Shown in pieces: positions 19,969-31,949 of a DNA stretch of 64,000 nucleotides. The position numbers and the translations under genes are program-made. The notes under the pieces were generated by a model. That model saw only the letters and a program-made list of their open reading frames with translations, was not told the origin of the DNA and did no database searches. The stretch's first letter is position 1; each line of letters starts with the position of its first letter. Origin of the DNA: Trachythela sp. YZ-2020 (lineage: Eukaryota; Cnidaria; Anthozoa; Malacalcyonacea; Clavulariidae); NCBI GenBank assembly GCA_016169945.1, contig JADLSH010000164.1, forward strand, positions 992,001 to 1,056,000, given 5' to 3'.

Positions 19969-21400
19969 TATATATATACTCGCTTGGATTATCCACCAAA
20001 CCCAGTATTCAATATAATGTATGCCAAATGTAAGAAATGAGGACAAAATTGTGCTATCTAGCATGTCAATTTTAATAACAAGAAAAATTATTCAAATAAA
20101 AAAGATACTTTTGACAACAAATAAGGCAAGAACCATAATACCAGCAAAGAAAAACCTTGTCTGGTATTTGTTGCCAAAATAGCTAAATCTGGCAAGTAGT
20201 GAAGCAAGATCTTTGCCAACATGGCCATAATTAAATAATAATGTATCCTTTATAGTTTATGGAATATCTTAGCAGTCATTATGTGTATGGCAAACTTGTT
20301 GCTGCCTGTACAGTTTCAATTTTCTGTTCAGCATATAGCCTGCACCATATTTTAACACATGGGCATGCAACCATTCAAATTGAAAACATTGATCTAGCTA
20401 TTATAAACAGCTAGCTGGGTATAAAAGTTGTATGACCTACCTTACAACAGGCAGTACTAAATTAATAGTATTAAGTAAGCTTTAATTGGGTCTTTAGGAT
20501 TAAACTACCAATCTTGAGCCATTTATCTGGAAGTTAGTGAAATTCATCTAGAAGTTAATAGTCACTAACTTCCATGCAAACAGCCTTCCCTTGCAATGTT
20601 GAATTTCTTGTTGCATTTTTCAGGTAGTTTGTTCATAAACACTTAATTGCACCACATGTTCAGAGTTCAATAATAGACTTTAAAAACTCATTAATAATTC
20701 ATGAAGAACATTCAAAAGAAAAGAATGTTTAATCAATGTTTGTAACTTTGTAAATCAGATAAAGTTTGTCCTGATTTACATAAACTTCATGCTTTGATTT
20801 TCTCGGCCTATACAATGTTTCTTTTTAAAATTACTTCGCCAATGAACTCACAAGATGGGTCGTTTTTTAAGTTCGATAAAACATTTGCATCCAATCTTTA
20901 TCTGATATACCAACGCTCACCTTTGACTAGAGTTTCTATATCAGATAAAGATCGACTGCTCATGTTTTATCTATAACAGAAGACTATTTGCTATTTTATG
21001 AAAGTAGGCACATCCAGTCCAAACATGCATTTGATTATACATGCCATAGAATAATTTTGATTGTAACATTCTAATATATTACAATGGCTCTATTTATAAT
21101 CATCAATTGAACACTTCCTGATATTAGGCAAATTTTGTATCACAACACCACCATCACATGGTGGCAGAAGTTGGGGAGCCATGGAGTCGTCAACCTCCAT
21201 ACTCCATAGTCTATAAGGCTAACTCCAAATTTAAAATGTGCACACTTTAAATATGTCCGCAACTATTCTGTAGCTTTTAAAGCGCAAGATACTAAATACT
21301 TTTTTAATATTTGTAACATAAAATGTTACAGTATTCTGGCGAACGTCAGCGGGCGAACGTTTATCAGTATAATTTTGCATTTGTTTTTATGAACAAATAA
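19969..21400. other. No recognised gene
   Basis: AT-rich sequence with short repeated phrases, for example two copies of ATATCAGATAAAG-like text near 20750-20950. No coding motif or terminal repeat is identified. A single 60-codon frame at 20794 has no family signal. Confidence 0.4.
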
Positions 21401-22660
21401 TTATCCCATGAGAGTGAGGGTGACACAGCTTTTGACATTTCTCTTTAGTTTTAATATATGAACAATATATCCCGTGGGGGGTGGGGGTAACATGACCGGT
21501 CCAAAGGTTTTGGCAGGCATCGACAAATTTTTTTTTTCCAGCAAATAATTTCTGCCCAATTTCTTTAACCCAGGTAATACGACTGCACTTTTCAAGCCAG
21601 AGGGCACAATAGCTTCATCAAACGACATGTTGATAATTCTTACAATAACCGGTAGCAAGTTATTAAAGCAGCATTTCAGCAATTCCGAAGGATTTGGAAC
21701 AAGACTTAACAACGGACTTTCTAACTATCTCAGCAACTTCATCAACATTTGTGGGCCCAAAGGATACCAATTGACTCTCAGTATTTGCTTCATCCAGATA
21801 GTTAAAGGTAGTAATAGTTTCCTGAGAAAGTGTACCCATTTCAGCTCTGATAGTCGAGATCTTATCACGAAAAAAGGTAGAAAATTTGTTGCACAGTTCA
21901 TTTCCAGACTCACACTTTGGATAGCGTATTTCATTACTAGCATTTTCAGAGATTATTTTAGAAAAATAATTCATTCTTGAAAGTCTCACCAACTCCCTCA
22001 CATTTTTACATTGCTCAATATACACCTCATAGTCAATATGACATCCATTTTTTCGCACTTTCGTTTAAGCTTGCGACGCTTCCGCTTCTGCAATGTAATC
22101 TCCTCTGTATACCAGGGTGTAGGCAGACGTGACAATACCTTTTGCCTTTTTAAGGGAGCATGGATTTCAACCAGATGAGCCAGCTCTTTATGATACTGAG
22201 AAGATAAGTCTGATACAGTATCAGCTGGATGTAACAATAGAGGCGACTCTGCTAATTGACAGCGAAAAATATCAATATCCACATCACCAATTTTCCTATA
22301 CACTTTTACGATTTTTTCTGGCTGAGGTTTATCAAAAGATAGGTTACAGTGAATAAAGAAATGATCAGAAAGTCTGGTGTCCTTAACTCAATGATTTAAC
22401 AAAATTTGTTCTTCTTCTCTTGTTATCACTAAATCGAGTATGTGTTTGTTTCTGTGAGTAGCCACTGACACATGTTGTCTTAGGTTATGTAAATTTAGCA
22501 GATCTAATAGCTTGGCAGCTCCCGCATCCTTCTCAGGGTCATTAACGTGAAAATTGAAATCTCCAAGAAGAAGGAGTTTTCCACTCAATATAGTAAGACG
22601 TCAAAGAAGCTCTGAAAAATCATCAAAGAAACTAGACATTTTGATTCCATTTTTAGTGCT
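21401..22660 (-). pseudogene. LINE C fragment (endonuclease end to reverse transcriptase start)
   Basis: In minus-strand order: LLLLGDFNFHVND and HILDLVITR (GDFN and the C-terminal endonuclease block, 22388-22588), then PTPWYTEEITLQKR (linker before the palm, 21998-22303), then FDEAIVPSGLKSAVV (start of the reverse-transcriptase fingers, 21401-21712). Frames change between blocks, and a GC-rich insertion (GTGGGGGGTGGGGG, about 21475-21490) cuts the palm. It is a different lineage from LINEs A and B. The catalytic palm is missing. Confidence 0.65.
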
Positions 22661-22802
22661 AACATGAAGCCGATAGAGAATCACTATTCTGGCAACAAAT
22701 TTTTGAGAGCGCAAAACTGTTTCCATGTATTCAAATGCAGAGTATCATTTAATTTGAAGGGTTTTTGTAGATGGAAATTATCGAGTGTAAATTATATACG
22801 TT

Positions 22803-22922
22803 TATTAGACCTAACCAGGAACAGTTGCGAAAAATGCAACTATAAGTCCCTGGCAGGAATTGAACCTGCGGCCCTGCGATTCCGGTGCAGCGCTCTTACC
22901 AACTGAGCTACAGAGTCCAGCT
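22803..22922 (-). repeat. tRNA-derived SINE, copy B
   Basis: It is the reverse complement of the copy A pattern: A box complement CCAACTGAGCTA (22899-22910) and B box complement GGAATTGAACC (22856-22866). The tail complement AGACCTAACCAGGAACAG is at 22807-22824. It lies between LINE C and the resumed copia gag. Confidence 0.75.
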
Positions 22923-22978
22923 GTCGAGCTCTAACCACAAGTTCATGTATATATATGATGGTAATGCCATGTTAGGTT

Positions 22979-23262
22979 ATGGGTAAACCAACATCGAGGG
23001 ACAACATTATGAAGACAGGTTTTTATAACGCGAAGATCAAGTGTTATACGTGCAAGTTACCAGGACACAAGGCAGACCAATGCATAAGATCCAAGAAATG
23101 GTGTCACAATCGTAGGACGAGGACTCACAATACAAAGGAATGCCGAAAGAAGAACCTCAACCAAGAAATGGACAGGAACTCGGTGAAGACTGTTAAGATC
23201 GGGAATACTCTTTTGTATTTAGAGTTAGTGATGTACCTGCAGACAATGACCACAATGTAGAC
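22979..23262 (+). pseudogene. Copia gag zinc-knuckle region
   Basis: The frame gives CYTCKLPGHKADQC, a CCHC nucleic-acid-binding knuckle, after SRDNIMKTG. A second Cys/His cluster (WCHNRRTRTHNTKEC) follows. Copia gag proteins end this way before the protease. The upstream gag body is missing because of the insertions between 10773 and 22970. Confidence 0.7.
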
Positions 23263-23676
23263 CACGCGAAGGAAAGTTTACTTGTAGATTGTGCCGCTAC
23301 GACCCACATAGTGAACGATAAAGGCAAGTTTACAAATTTTGATGAAAATTTTAATCCAGAAGTGCGTTTTATCGAGTTAGCAGATGGCACTAGGCTTAAT
23401 AACATAGCTTTAAATAGAGGAGATGCAAAGGTCCAACTATATGATAGAGTAGGTAATCAACATAATGTAACCTTACAAAATGCATTATATATACCTTCAT
23501 TTAACCAAGATATTTTTTCAGTACAGGCAGCATCTGATAATGGTGCATCAATCTCTTTTAAGCCAGGTAAAGCAGTTTTAACCCAATGCAATGGTACAGA
23601 TTTTGATATTCATAAGAGAGGTCGCTTATATTATTTATGCTCCGCTAAGTTTAAGAAACATTATTTACAAACATGA
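23262..23676 (+). pseudogene. Copia protease and integrase zinc-finger start
   Basis: SLLVDCAATTHIV at 23275-23320 matches the position and shape of the copia aspartic protease (normally DSGASxH), but Cys-Ala replaces Ser-Gly after the Asp. IELADGTRL and LYIPSFNQDIFSV follow as in copia. The frame ends at a TGA at about 23674, exactly where the integrase HHCC finger begins. The next residues, HEILGHCN, are in the same frame, so a Trp codon has become a stop. Confidence 0.65.
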
Positions 23677-24574
23677 CATGAAATTTTAGGGCACTGCAAT
23701 GTTAAGGATACCTTAGAGCTGGAGAATGTTGTTGAGGGCATGTCAATCAGTGGTAAGACAAAGCTAGGAGATTGTGAGGTGTGTACTTTGGGGAAAATGA
23801 CCAACATCAGGAATAAGGATCCTGACAGTAAGGCAAAATCGCCTTTAGAGGTAGTGCATGCAGATTTAGCAGGACCGATTACCCCAGAATCTGAAGAAGG
23901 CTTTAAGTATGTTTTAGGTCTAACTGATGATTATTCAGGAACTGCATTTACCTATTTCTTGAAGAATAAGTCTGATACTCTAAGTGCCACTGAGAAATTT
24001 CTTGCAGATTCTTCTCCTTATGGAAATGTAAAATGCATTAGATCCGATAATGGAACAAAGTTTACAAGCCATGCATATAAGTCTCTTCTCGCTTCAAACA
24101 TGAGACTTCTGCTCCTTACTCCCCACACCAAAATGGGACTGCAGAAAGGAATTGGCGAACACTTTTTGAAATGGCTAGGTGCCTGCTTTTATAAGTGCAA
24201 ATCTTGACAAGAAATTTTGGCCATATGCAGTTTTGACGGCAACTTATGTTCGTAACAGGTGTTACAACAGTCACATAAAACAAACCCCTTACCAGGCGCT
24301 AACCAAAAAGAAGCCAAATATATCAAATATGGCTATCTTTGGTACTGACTGTTTTGCATACACTCCCAATAAGGCAAAACTCGATGCAAGATGTGAGAAG
24401 GGTATATTCTTTGGGTACAACAAGGGCAGTCCGGCCTATTTAGTATATTTCCCAGAAAGAGGAAAAATCACAAAGGTACGAAATGTTAAGTTTACCAATA
24501 AGTTTAGGAGCCAAAGCAATAAGCCTGATTATGGTAAGCATGAAAATGACCAATTTCTTGATAGGCATGTGTAG
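23677..24574 (+). pseudogene. Copia integrase
   Basis: HEILGHCN and CEVCTLGK form the HHCC zinc finger. VVHADLAGP, GLTDDYSG and IRSDNGTKF give the two Asp of the catalytic DDE core. A frameshift at about 24135-24200 falls near the catalytic Glu. The downstream frame (24179-24574) shows YVRNRCYN, IFGTDCFAY and FFGYNKGSPAYLVY, the GKGY-like tail of copia integrases. Confidence 0.75.
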
Positions 24575-24608
24575 CATGAGGAGGGAAATGTCCCACCTCC
24601 AGTAGGGT

Positions 24609-26371
24609 TTGAGGAAGAACAGGGCCCGAGGAGTAATTGTTATTCCTCAACCTCAAAATGCTATTGTAGGCCCACTTGAGCCTGATATTGTTGCGCAGCC
24701 ACCTCTACCAGATGAAGTACACCTAAATTTACGATACCCTGTTAGACGTAATAGAAGGCCACCTGATCATTTAAATGATTACGTAGTAGACGATGAGCCA
24801 AATGTCAATGATCTGATAAACTATAGTGTAGACTATTGTTGTGCTACATCAGACTACCCTAAAACCTATGAAGAGGCAATTAAGTCACAAGATTCCAAAA
24901 AATGGCATAAGGCTATGAGTAAAGAGATGGAGTCTTTAAGAGAAAACCATACCTACACACTCGCAAAATTATCTGAAGGTAAGAGTGTAGTGGGAGCTTG
25001 TTGGGTGTATACGGTGAAGGAAAGTCATAATGGTGAACAAAGGTATAAAGCATGTTACGTAGCTAAAGGGTATTCACAAGTACCCGAAGTCGATTATTTT
25101 GAAACCTTTTCACCTACTGCAAAGATAAGTTCAATCCGTATGTTAATGCAATTAGCTCTAGATATGCAAGTGCATCAAATGTATGTAAAAACTGCATACC
25201 TAAATGCACCAATAGACTGTGACCTGTATGTTGAACAACCAGATGGGTTTGCCAAATACAGTCAAACAGGGGGAAAGCTAGTTTATAAATTAAATAAGAG
25301 TCTTTATGGTCTGAAACAAAGTGGACGCAACTGGAATCATATGTTGCACACTTTCTTGATCAGTGATGGATTTTCACACTTGTTTCCGACCCCTGTGTCT
25401 ATGTCAGCCGACATAATGATGCAATTATTATTGTGCTGATATGGGTAGATGATATTATCATTGCTTCAAATTCAATGCCCCTACAAAATGAAGCAAAAAC
25501 GAGTTTGAATTGTAGCTTTAAGATGAAGGATCTAGGTAGACTTTCATGGTTTCTTGCTATCAATTTCACTTTTAATGGCAGTACTATAACTATGGATCAA
25601 ACAAAATACATTAAAATAATTTTGAATAGGTTCCAAATGGAAGATTGCAAGCCAAGGGCAACTCCAAGTGAATTAGGAGTGAATAAGACTAGTATTGAGA
25701 ATCAGGACGAATTTGCTGATAAGAAACTCTATGAGGGAATTGTAGGCAGTTTGATATACATAATTACATCAACTAGGCCTGACTTATCTTTCATTGTGAC
25801 TAACCCTACAAATGCCCATCTCTGTATGGCTAAGCACATACTCTGCTACCTTAAAGGAACTTTAAGAAATAAGCTCACATTTAGGAAATCAAAGAATGGC
25901 CTGAAACTTGTAGGTTGTGATGCAGATTGGGGGTCATCTGAGGATCGCAAAAGCATCACAGGATATGTGTTTAAATTATCCGAAAACGGTTCTGCTATCT
26001 CTTGGAAGAGCAGAAAACAGCCAACAGTGGCATTGTCAACTTGCGAAGCTGAGTACATGGCTTTGGCATCAGCTATCCAAGAAGCTAGGTTTCTAAGGCA
26101 ATTTCTAGGAGAGCTTGTCAGTACACTTAATGACAGTCCAACTACTATATATTGTGACAATCAGAGTGCCATTTTCTTAGCAAAGAATTCTGTACAGCAC
26201 CAAATATCAAAACACATAGACATTAGGTACCATTTTATAAGATCAGAGGTTCAGTCTAGAATTGTAGATATTAGATACATAGCTTCCGAAGAAAACTTGT
26301 CAGACATCTTCACAAAGCCTGTAACTAGGATTAATTTAAGTAAGTTTATTAAAACTCTTATAGGACATTAG
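24609..26371 (+). pseudogene. Copia reverse transcriptase and RNase H
   Basis: The frames 24609-25439 and 25433-26371 overlap and differ by one frame. The first has WVYTVKESHNGE, ACYVAKGYSQ, ETFSPTAKISSIR, QMYVKTAYLNAPID (motif A) and LYGLKQSGRNW. In motif A the position normally Asp (DVKTAYL) is Tyr, a catalytic loss. The second has LIWVDDIIIAS (motif C), SCEAEYMAL-like STCEAEYMAL and YCDNQSAI of RNase H, then KHIDIRYHFIR. The element cannot reverse-transcribe itself. Confidence 0.8.
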
Positions 26372-26542
26372 AGCATTTTTTTCACATTCATTGCATGTCC
26401 AAATCCATGTAAATTTAGATACTACACAAGGTTGTAATTAGTTGTGTTTTTAGTTACTTTGATTCATATAAGGAAAAAAATGTAATAATTAAACAGTGAT
26501 TGTGCTATTGTTATGTTATATGATCATCAATTTAAGTGGGAG
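26372..26542 (+). other. Copia 3' untranslated region and polypurine tract
   Basis: Non-coding sequence ends in AAGTGGGAG (26534-26542), a purine tract immediately before the LTR start TGTTGAATAT. Confidence 0.7.
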
Positions 26543-26738
26543 TGTTGAATATAAATTGAACATGATATCATCATGTGAACACTATACTATAATTTATGTA
26601 ATAATTATCTGTCATGTAATTGGAGAAAATAAATATATGAGCACATGCTTCGGGTTTCTTCCCAATAAGATGTTATGTTTGTGTCTAAATTAAATCCAAA
26701 ACAATCCTCCGTCCGAGTAAGTTATGGCGACTCCAACA
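26543..26738 (+). repeat. Copia 3' LTR
   Basis: A 196-bp segment starts TGTTGAATATAAATTG and ends GGCGACTCCAACA. Its last 13 bases equal the sequence just before the primer-binding site at 10597, which defines the LTR end. It includes an AATAAATATATG-type polyadenylation region. BEL integrase sequence resumes at 26739. Confidence 0.75.
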
Positions 26739-27726
26739 CCTCCCCACCATGGGGCCTTCTCTAGACTAAATGACCATTGTGTACGTTGTTGCCAGAAATA
26801 TTTCTTCACTTGAGGTTTGTTCATTAGTGCCTTTAACTCTTTGGACGCCGCCTTAAAGGTTTTCGCGTTGTCTGAAATCACCAGCAGTGGTGTCGATCTG
26901 CGAGCTGTAAATCTCCTAAACGCTCTCAAGAAGGCTTGTGTCGTCATGTTGGGAACAACTTCAAAGTGTACAGCTCTAGAAACACAGCATGTAATCAAAC
27001 AAATCCATGTTTTCTCGTCTAACTCGTTTGAAGATGTCACATATAAAGGACCGACGTAGTCCAATCCAACAGTGGCGCTTCCTCAACTCTGAACTTTGGC
27101 AATGGAGGAGATTTAAATACCTTGTACGAGCTTCGATCTTGCTTCTTGCAGGTTACACAACTAAAGAGTAGTTTTCGTACAAAGTTACGACAGCGCACTA
27201 ACCAGAATTTCGACCGAAGCTCTGTCAACGTTTCTTTCACTCCCCTGTGCATTACCCATCTGTGACAATTCCATATGATCAAGGTGGTTAGGTAATGAGC
27301 TGTATCCAAAAGGATTGGGTACTTGGCTGAATATGGCAAATTCGAATTAGACAATCTTCCTTTGCATCTAACGATGCCATCTTCATCTGTGAACAGGTTG
27401 AGGTCACGGTTCCAAGATTTGAAGTTCTCATTCTCGTTCTCCTTCATTTCACTTTGCAGTTCCTTGATCCATAGAGCTTGTGCAAGTTTGATGTCGGTGC
27501 TTGTTACTTGAGGCGTCGTTAGAGAATCATTCTGTTTAACTCTTTCCTTCAGCAGCTTGACAAATTTCAATACAATAGCCGTTACTCTTAGTAAACGATT
27601 CAAGTTACTGTAGTCCTTACAGTTAATAACTTGCTCAGGGAATTCTTCGATCCATGCACTACCAGCGTCGATAGTGTCTCCTTGTCTAAAGCTCTCTGGT
27701 CCTTGACCTTCATCTTTTTTCGACAC
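26739..27726 (-). pseudogene. BEL integrase (zinc finger and catalytic core)
   Basis: 27037-27726 carries the HHCC finger (HRWVMHRGVKETL ... CVTCKKQ). 26739-27064 carries the core: DYVGPLYV (first Asp), VISDNAKTF (second Asp) and APWWGG just before the copia insertion. The two frames are joined by a frameshift at about 27050. The rest of the core and the link to DUF5641 are missing. Confidence 0.8.
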
Positions 27727-27729
27727 TCC

Positions 27730-29262
27730 TCAGGCATAACATCGATACTTATGCTCTCTTTAGCCTGGGTCTCTGTGGAAATCAGCCATTTTGGACCAGA
27801 CCACCACAATTCCACTGATGGATTTTCTGTTCCAGGACAGTGGTTTCAATGCTCTACGGGAACAAGCAATCTAATCTCTTCAACATGACTCTGGACGTAT
27901 TGTTTCCACTCTCTCTTGCTGGGTTATCCAATATAGGGATACCATAGAATCCGTCCAGCATTTTATCTTTGCGATTTCAATCACAGGCTTCAGGGCTTTC
28001 TCAGTAACACTCATTAACCTCTCAAGAATGAGTGCTGACAACAACTCCAATCTTGGAATTGTCTGCTTCGTTAATGGTGCCACTATTGCCTTCAAGATTA
28101 CTAACCGGGCATACAAGACGTGTGGTGTGATGATCCTGAGGTATATTACGGCAGCATACGCTTTAATAGAGGCATCGAAAAACCTGTGAAGCTTGTAGGA
28201 TATGACTTGGTTGTGTACGTCAGAGAAATAGCATCTCGGGATGACAACAGGCCGAACTTCTTTCAGGTTGTCAACCAATTTCTGCCAGTTTTGTTTCAGT
28301 GTTCCTTCAAGTGGATGGTCCCAGTCACCCTTCGCGAGACAGAGTTCCTGAAACAAAAGCTTGAGGTTGATTGTTAATGGCGTAATAAAACCCATTGGAT
28401 GGTAAATCTTGGAAGAAACACTGATTACATTTCTCTTTGTAGCTTGAACCTCTTGCACCAGATCTGCTACATCCTTGCTATCAATAATAAGGTTGTCCTC
28501 GCTCGAATCCCATAAAGTTCCTAGAATTTTCTGCTTATCATTGCTTATTGGAAATGGAGGACCCAAGGTACTTCCAGTATAGGATGACTGCTCTTCCTGT
28601 ACCAATTGTTGGCACTCGTTGCTATCAGTTCGCTTGGTCAGGCTTCTTGCATCTGGTGCATTGTTCACTGCTACTGGTTGCTCAGCTTGACTTATCCTTT
28701 CTCTGAGTTCATCAGAATTTGTCGCAATCTTTCGCAAGTTGAAATTAGCCTCTGCCAGACGGCTCTTCGAATCTTCATAGAGTTTGAATGTTTTCTCAAC
28801 ATCCTCGCCTCCAGAAATTATATCATCCACATAGATTGAATTCAGAATAGCCTCCACAAAACTAGGATAATCTTCCATGTACCGCTCGATGTGGTGTTTG
28901 ATGGTGGCATTCAGGAGGAAAGGACTGGATGATACGCCAAACACAACTCTCGCAAATCGAAGTAGGATAATCTTAGGATTTAGGCTGTAAATGTCATCGA
29001 CCCACAGAAATCTTAATGCATCTCGATCGGACTCAGCTACATTGATCATCAGGAAGACCTTTTCGATATCCCCAGTCAAGGCCACCTTGTAGGTCCGGAA
29101 TCTTAGCATTATGTCAACAATGTTCTGAGTCAGCGAAGGACCACTGTACAAACAACCGCTGAGTGAAGCCCCTCGTGACCTTGCCGAGGCATTGTACACT
29201 ACTCGTAATTTGGTGATCGCTTTATCTTGGCGGATAACAGTGTGATGAGGCAGATAGTGCAC
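27730..29262 (-). pseudogene. BEL reverse transcriptase and RNase H
   Basis: The 460-codon frame at 27880-29262 shows LRVVYNASA, GDIEKVFLMI (motif A Asp), RVVFGVSSSPFLLN (motif B) and SIYVDDIISGG (motif C YVDD). RNase H follows with PRLELLSALIL and KCWTDSMVSLYW. BEL/Pao polymerases have exactly this RT to RNase H join. The following part (27600-27815, VSTE-like and PEECRK) is in another frame. It would synthesise element DNA in cytoplasmic particles. Confidence 0.85.
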
Positions 29263-30459
29263 TCTCTCGGCTCCTTCGTTTTGGTTCAGGTATAGGCTCC
29301 ATGATTCCCTTAGTAATCTGATCTCTTATTACGTTGTCATATTCTTTAAGGACTTCAGGCTCGTTATGCAGTCGCTTCAGCAACCCGTCCAGATGCTTCT
29401 TGCTGAGATCATAATTATCAGGCAGTTCGGCATGATCAGGTTTCCATGGTAGATTAACCTCGTAATGATGATCTTCGTACGTAATGCTTTCCAGGAATTC
29501 CTCATATACACACTGTGGTTGGATACCAAGAGTTTCTAAGTCCCAAAATCTCTTGCGTTCTTGTACAAGGACATCATTCTTACCTTTGACTTCTCCTGTG
29601 GTACACTTGAGGGTATGGATAGTAACAAGGTTGTTGGTGTGGGTTACTTGTTGTGCTTCCTCTCCAACTGGCCCAGAGAGAACCCAACCTAGCCTTGTTT
29701 GGATGGCAGTAGGACCACTATCTCCTTTTCTTGTCTTCCCTGTCACGATCTTCCAGTAATGATCTGAACCAATTAGGATATCTACTTCTGCATCTTGTTG
29801 ACCAGGCAAGTAATCAGCCAGGTGTAGGTTAGCAAGATAACGGTATGCCTTGCTAGCATTTGAACAGCGAATGCTGAAATTTCAATGTTCGGTCTGTAGG
29901 TTGATTCTATGCCAAGGTTCACCGCATCAATGACTTGAGCATTTGACTCATTGGAACCAAATGTTTTTTTGTTTACCGAACTCTGCCTCTTTGCTTCCCG
30001 ACCGAGATTTCCTTTCAATTTACTGCTGACGTATGAACACCGACTACCACCATCTAAGATTAGTCTAGCTTTAATCTTAGAACCATTAGGATTATCTGGG
30101 TTATATATTGTTGCTCTTGCGGTTTGGAGAAGTACACAGTTCGATGTTGTTGTGTGGCAGACAGTTGAGTTGTGCTGATCTCCTGGACCAGCTGGCTCTT
30201 TTGATGCCAGTGGTTTCTTGGCTACTCGCTCCTGCTCTCTAGGGGGATCTGCGGTTGGCTTCTTGCCTTTGCAGATGCTAACATGGTGTCGTCCCTTGCA
30301 CAAATAGCATCTTACTACTGACTTGCAATTTGGGCTTATATGATCCTTTCGTAGACACACAAAACATCTCCCGTTTTCCGTAAAATATCTTGATGAGCAA
30401 CAGGACTTGTTACAGTTGTACAGTCCTTCGATGGGTGGGATCCTCTGCAGTAAGTACAA
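29222..30459 (-). pseudogene. BEL gag knuckle, protease and linker
   Basis: 29782-30459 has CFVCLRKDHISPNC and CYLCKGRHHVSIC (CCHC-type knuckles), then ARLILDGGSRCSYV, the aspartic protease site, with DGG where DSG/DTG is expected. 29222-29809 has DILIGSDHYW, TRLGWVLSGPV and the DLETLGI block that precede the BEL reverse transcriptase. A frame change occurs at about 29800. Confidence 0.75.
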
Positions 30460-30622
30460 CTTGGATAGGAACCTGTAGTCAATGCTGCAGCTGTACCGTG
30501 ATAATTCTTAGGATCTCTATTGTTTGCAGATCCTGTGATTCTCTCTCTACCTCTAGTTCTTTCTGAAAAGTGTCTAAGAGTTTGTCTAAGTTCCATTCAT
30601 TTTCCTTAACCACTCTACTAAC
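30336..30622 (-). pseudogene. BEL gag C-terminal segment
   Basis: The frame contains CTYCRGSHPSKDC, the first CCHC knuckle, and overlaps the protease frame with a shift. It follows the 342-codon gag frame after an in-frame TAG at about 30629. Sequence after that stop (VVKENEW and FQKELEVERE) still reads as gag. Confidence 0.6.
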
Positions 30623-30628
30623 AACTAG

Positions 30629-31657
30629 CTATAGACTTGTTGGTAGCTTAGACATCAACATTGAACAAAGCAGACTACCATAAGATTCAGGGGCCACTCC
30701 CATAGACTTCAAGCTTCTAATGTGTGATTGCACCGTATCATGAAGTTGGCGCAAACCCTTCAGGTTGTTTTCAGAACTAACAGGTGGAAGATTTAATAGA
30801 ATATCCATATGTTGACTTATAATTTGCTGTTTGTTTCCGAATCTCGATTTCAAAATGACAATTGCCTCTTCATAATTGACATTAGTTAATGACAATCCCG
30901 CAATGGCTTCAGCAGCAGATCCGCCCGTTAAAGATTTAAGATAATTGAATTTATCAATCAGTGCTAAGGAGGGATTATTGTGGATAGATGCTTCAAATGT
31001 GTCCCAGAATGGATTCCATTGACTAGGATCCCCAGAGAACTTGTTAAGGATTAAATTTGGCAATTTTACTCTAGCTACATGATTTGTAGGTTGGACTGGT
31101 GGTTGTTCTCCAGGATTCTTTTGTGGGGCTAATGCAGGTACTGCAGTGGTATACTCTACAGGTTGGGGATAACTCATAGTTGACACAGAAGACTGGCCAA
31201 AATTTGGGGTTTCATTCTCTTGCGATGTACTAGGTTGACTGGGATATTGGTGTTGTTCTAATGACATGCTTGCAATGCTGGGACTAGATTTTGGTGAAGT
31301 GGGGACTTGAGTGGGTACATGCAGGGTATTGTTTACCAAATGTTCAGTCACAACTGATACTGGACTAGGCATGCTGGGGGTGTTCAGTGCTTTTTCAATA
31401 TTTTCTAAAGCCAATTCCAATTCTTCTCTACAAATATCACATTGTTCGATCTCTTCATCAATGTTATCTTCATCAACAAGATTAATAATTTCTTCATCTA
31501 AGACCCCTAGAACTTCAAGCTTTTTAAGCATGCTAGTTTTAAGTTGCTTTAATTTGGGCACAAATTCTTCCAACTTATTTGGGTCATTTTGAATATGTGT
31601 AGCAGAAGCTCGATGAGCCCCTCGTAGTTTTCTTTTCCTTGATATATCCGTGCTCAT
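30629..31657 (-). CDS. BEL gag-like protein (DUF1759)
   Basis: A 342-codon open frame. The N-terminal third is predicted helical and acidic (LDEEIINLVDEDNIDEEIEQ). A Pro/Ser-rich middle is followed by the DUF1759 core: LPNLILNKFSGDPSQWNPF, KFNYLKSLTGGSAAEAIAG and ILKSRFGNKQQI. DUF1759 is the gag-like region of BEL/Pao polyproteins. The frame stops early (TAG at the end of PTSL) compared with intact relatives. The start ATG at 31657 lies about 310 bp inside the right LTR, a normal leader length. Confidence 0.8.
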   Translation of the reverse strand: MSTDISRKRKLRGAHRASATHIQNDPNKLEEFVPKLKQLKTSMLKKLEVLGVLDEEIINLVDEDNIDEEIEQCDICREELELALENIEKALNTPSMPSPVSVVTEHLVNNTLHVPTQVPTSPKSSPSIASMSLEQHQYPSQPSTSQENETPNFGQSSVSTMSYPQPVEYTTAVPALAPQKNPGEQPPVQPTNHVARVKLPNLILNKFSGDPSQWNPFWDTFEASIHNNPSLALIDKFNYLKSLTGGSAAEAIAGLSLTNVNYEEAIVILKSRFGNKQQIISQHMDILLNLPPVSSENNLKGLRQLHDTVQSHIRSLKSMGVAPESYGSLLCSMLMSKLPTSL

Positions 31658-31949
31658 ATTTGTACCACATATATATAGAGACTATAAACGTTTCAATACA
31701 GAAAATTCGACAAATAATCATCCAAAATCCACGAATAACCAATAATTTTGCACAGAATAACTCCAATAACTTTGAATTACAATAACAGAAGTTCTCCAAG
31801 GCTCGTATGTCCAAGATTACAGAGCAAAATGTACAGTAACCAGAAATATAACTCACTTTTGACTTTACTGTTCAACTCCAGACTCCAACTCGAAAGGTTT
31901 TCAGGCTCAAATCCAATATTTTCCTCAATAATTATTTAGAAATGTCGGT

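Larger units (their letters stand above)
10584..26738 (+). mobile_element. Copia-type LTR retrotransposon inserted in BEL
   Basis: The element runs from a 13-bp remnant of the 5' LTR (GGCGACTCCAACA, 10584-10596) and its primer-binding site, through gag, protease, integrase, reverse transcriptase and RNase H, to an intact-looking 3' LTR (26543-26738) ending in the same 13 bases. Domain order (integrase before reverse transcriptase) identifies copia. Its gag is split at about 10770 by LINE, hAT and SINE insertions and resumes at 22979. No target duplication can be shown because most of the 5' LTR and adjoining BEL sequence were deleted. Confidence 0.85.
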
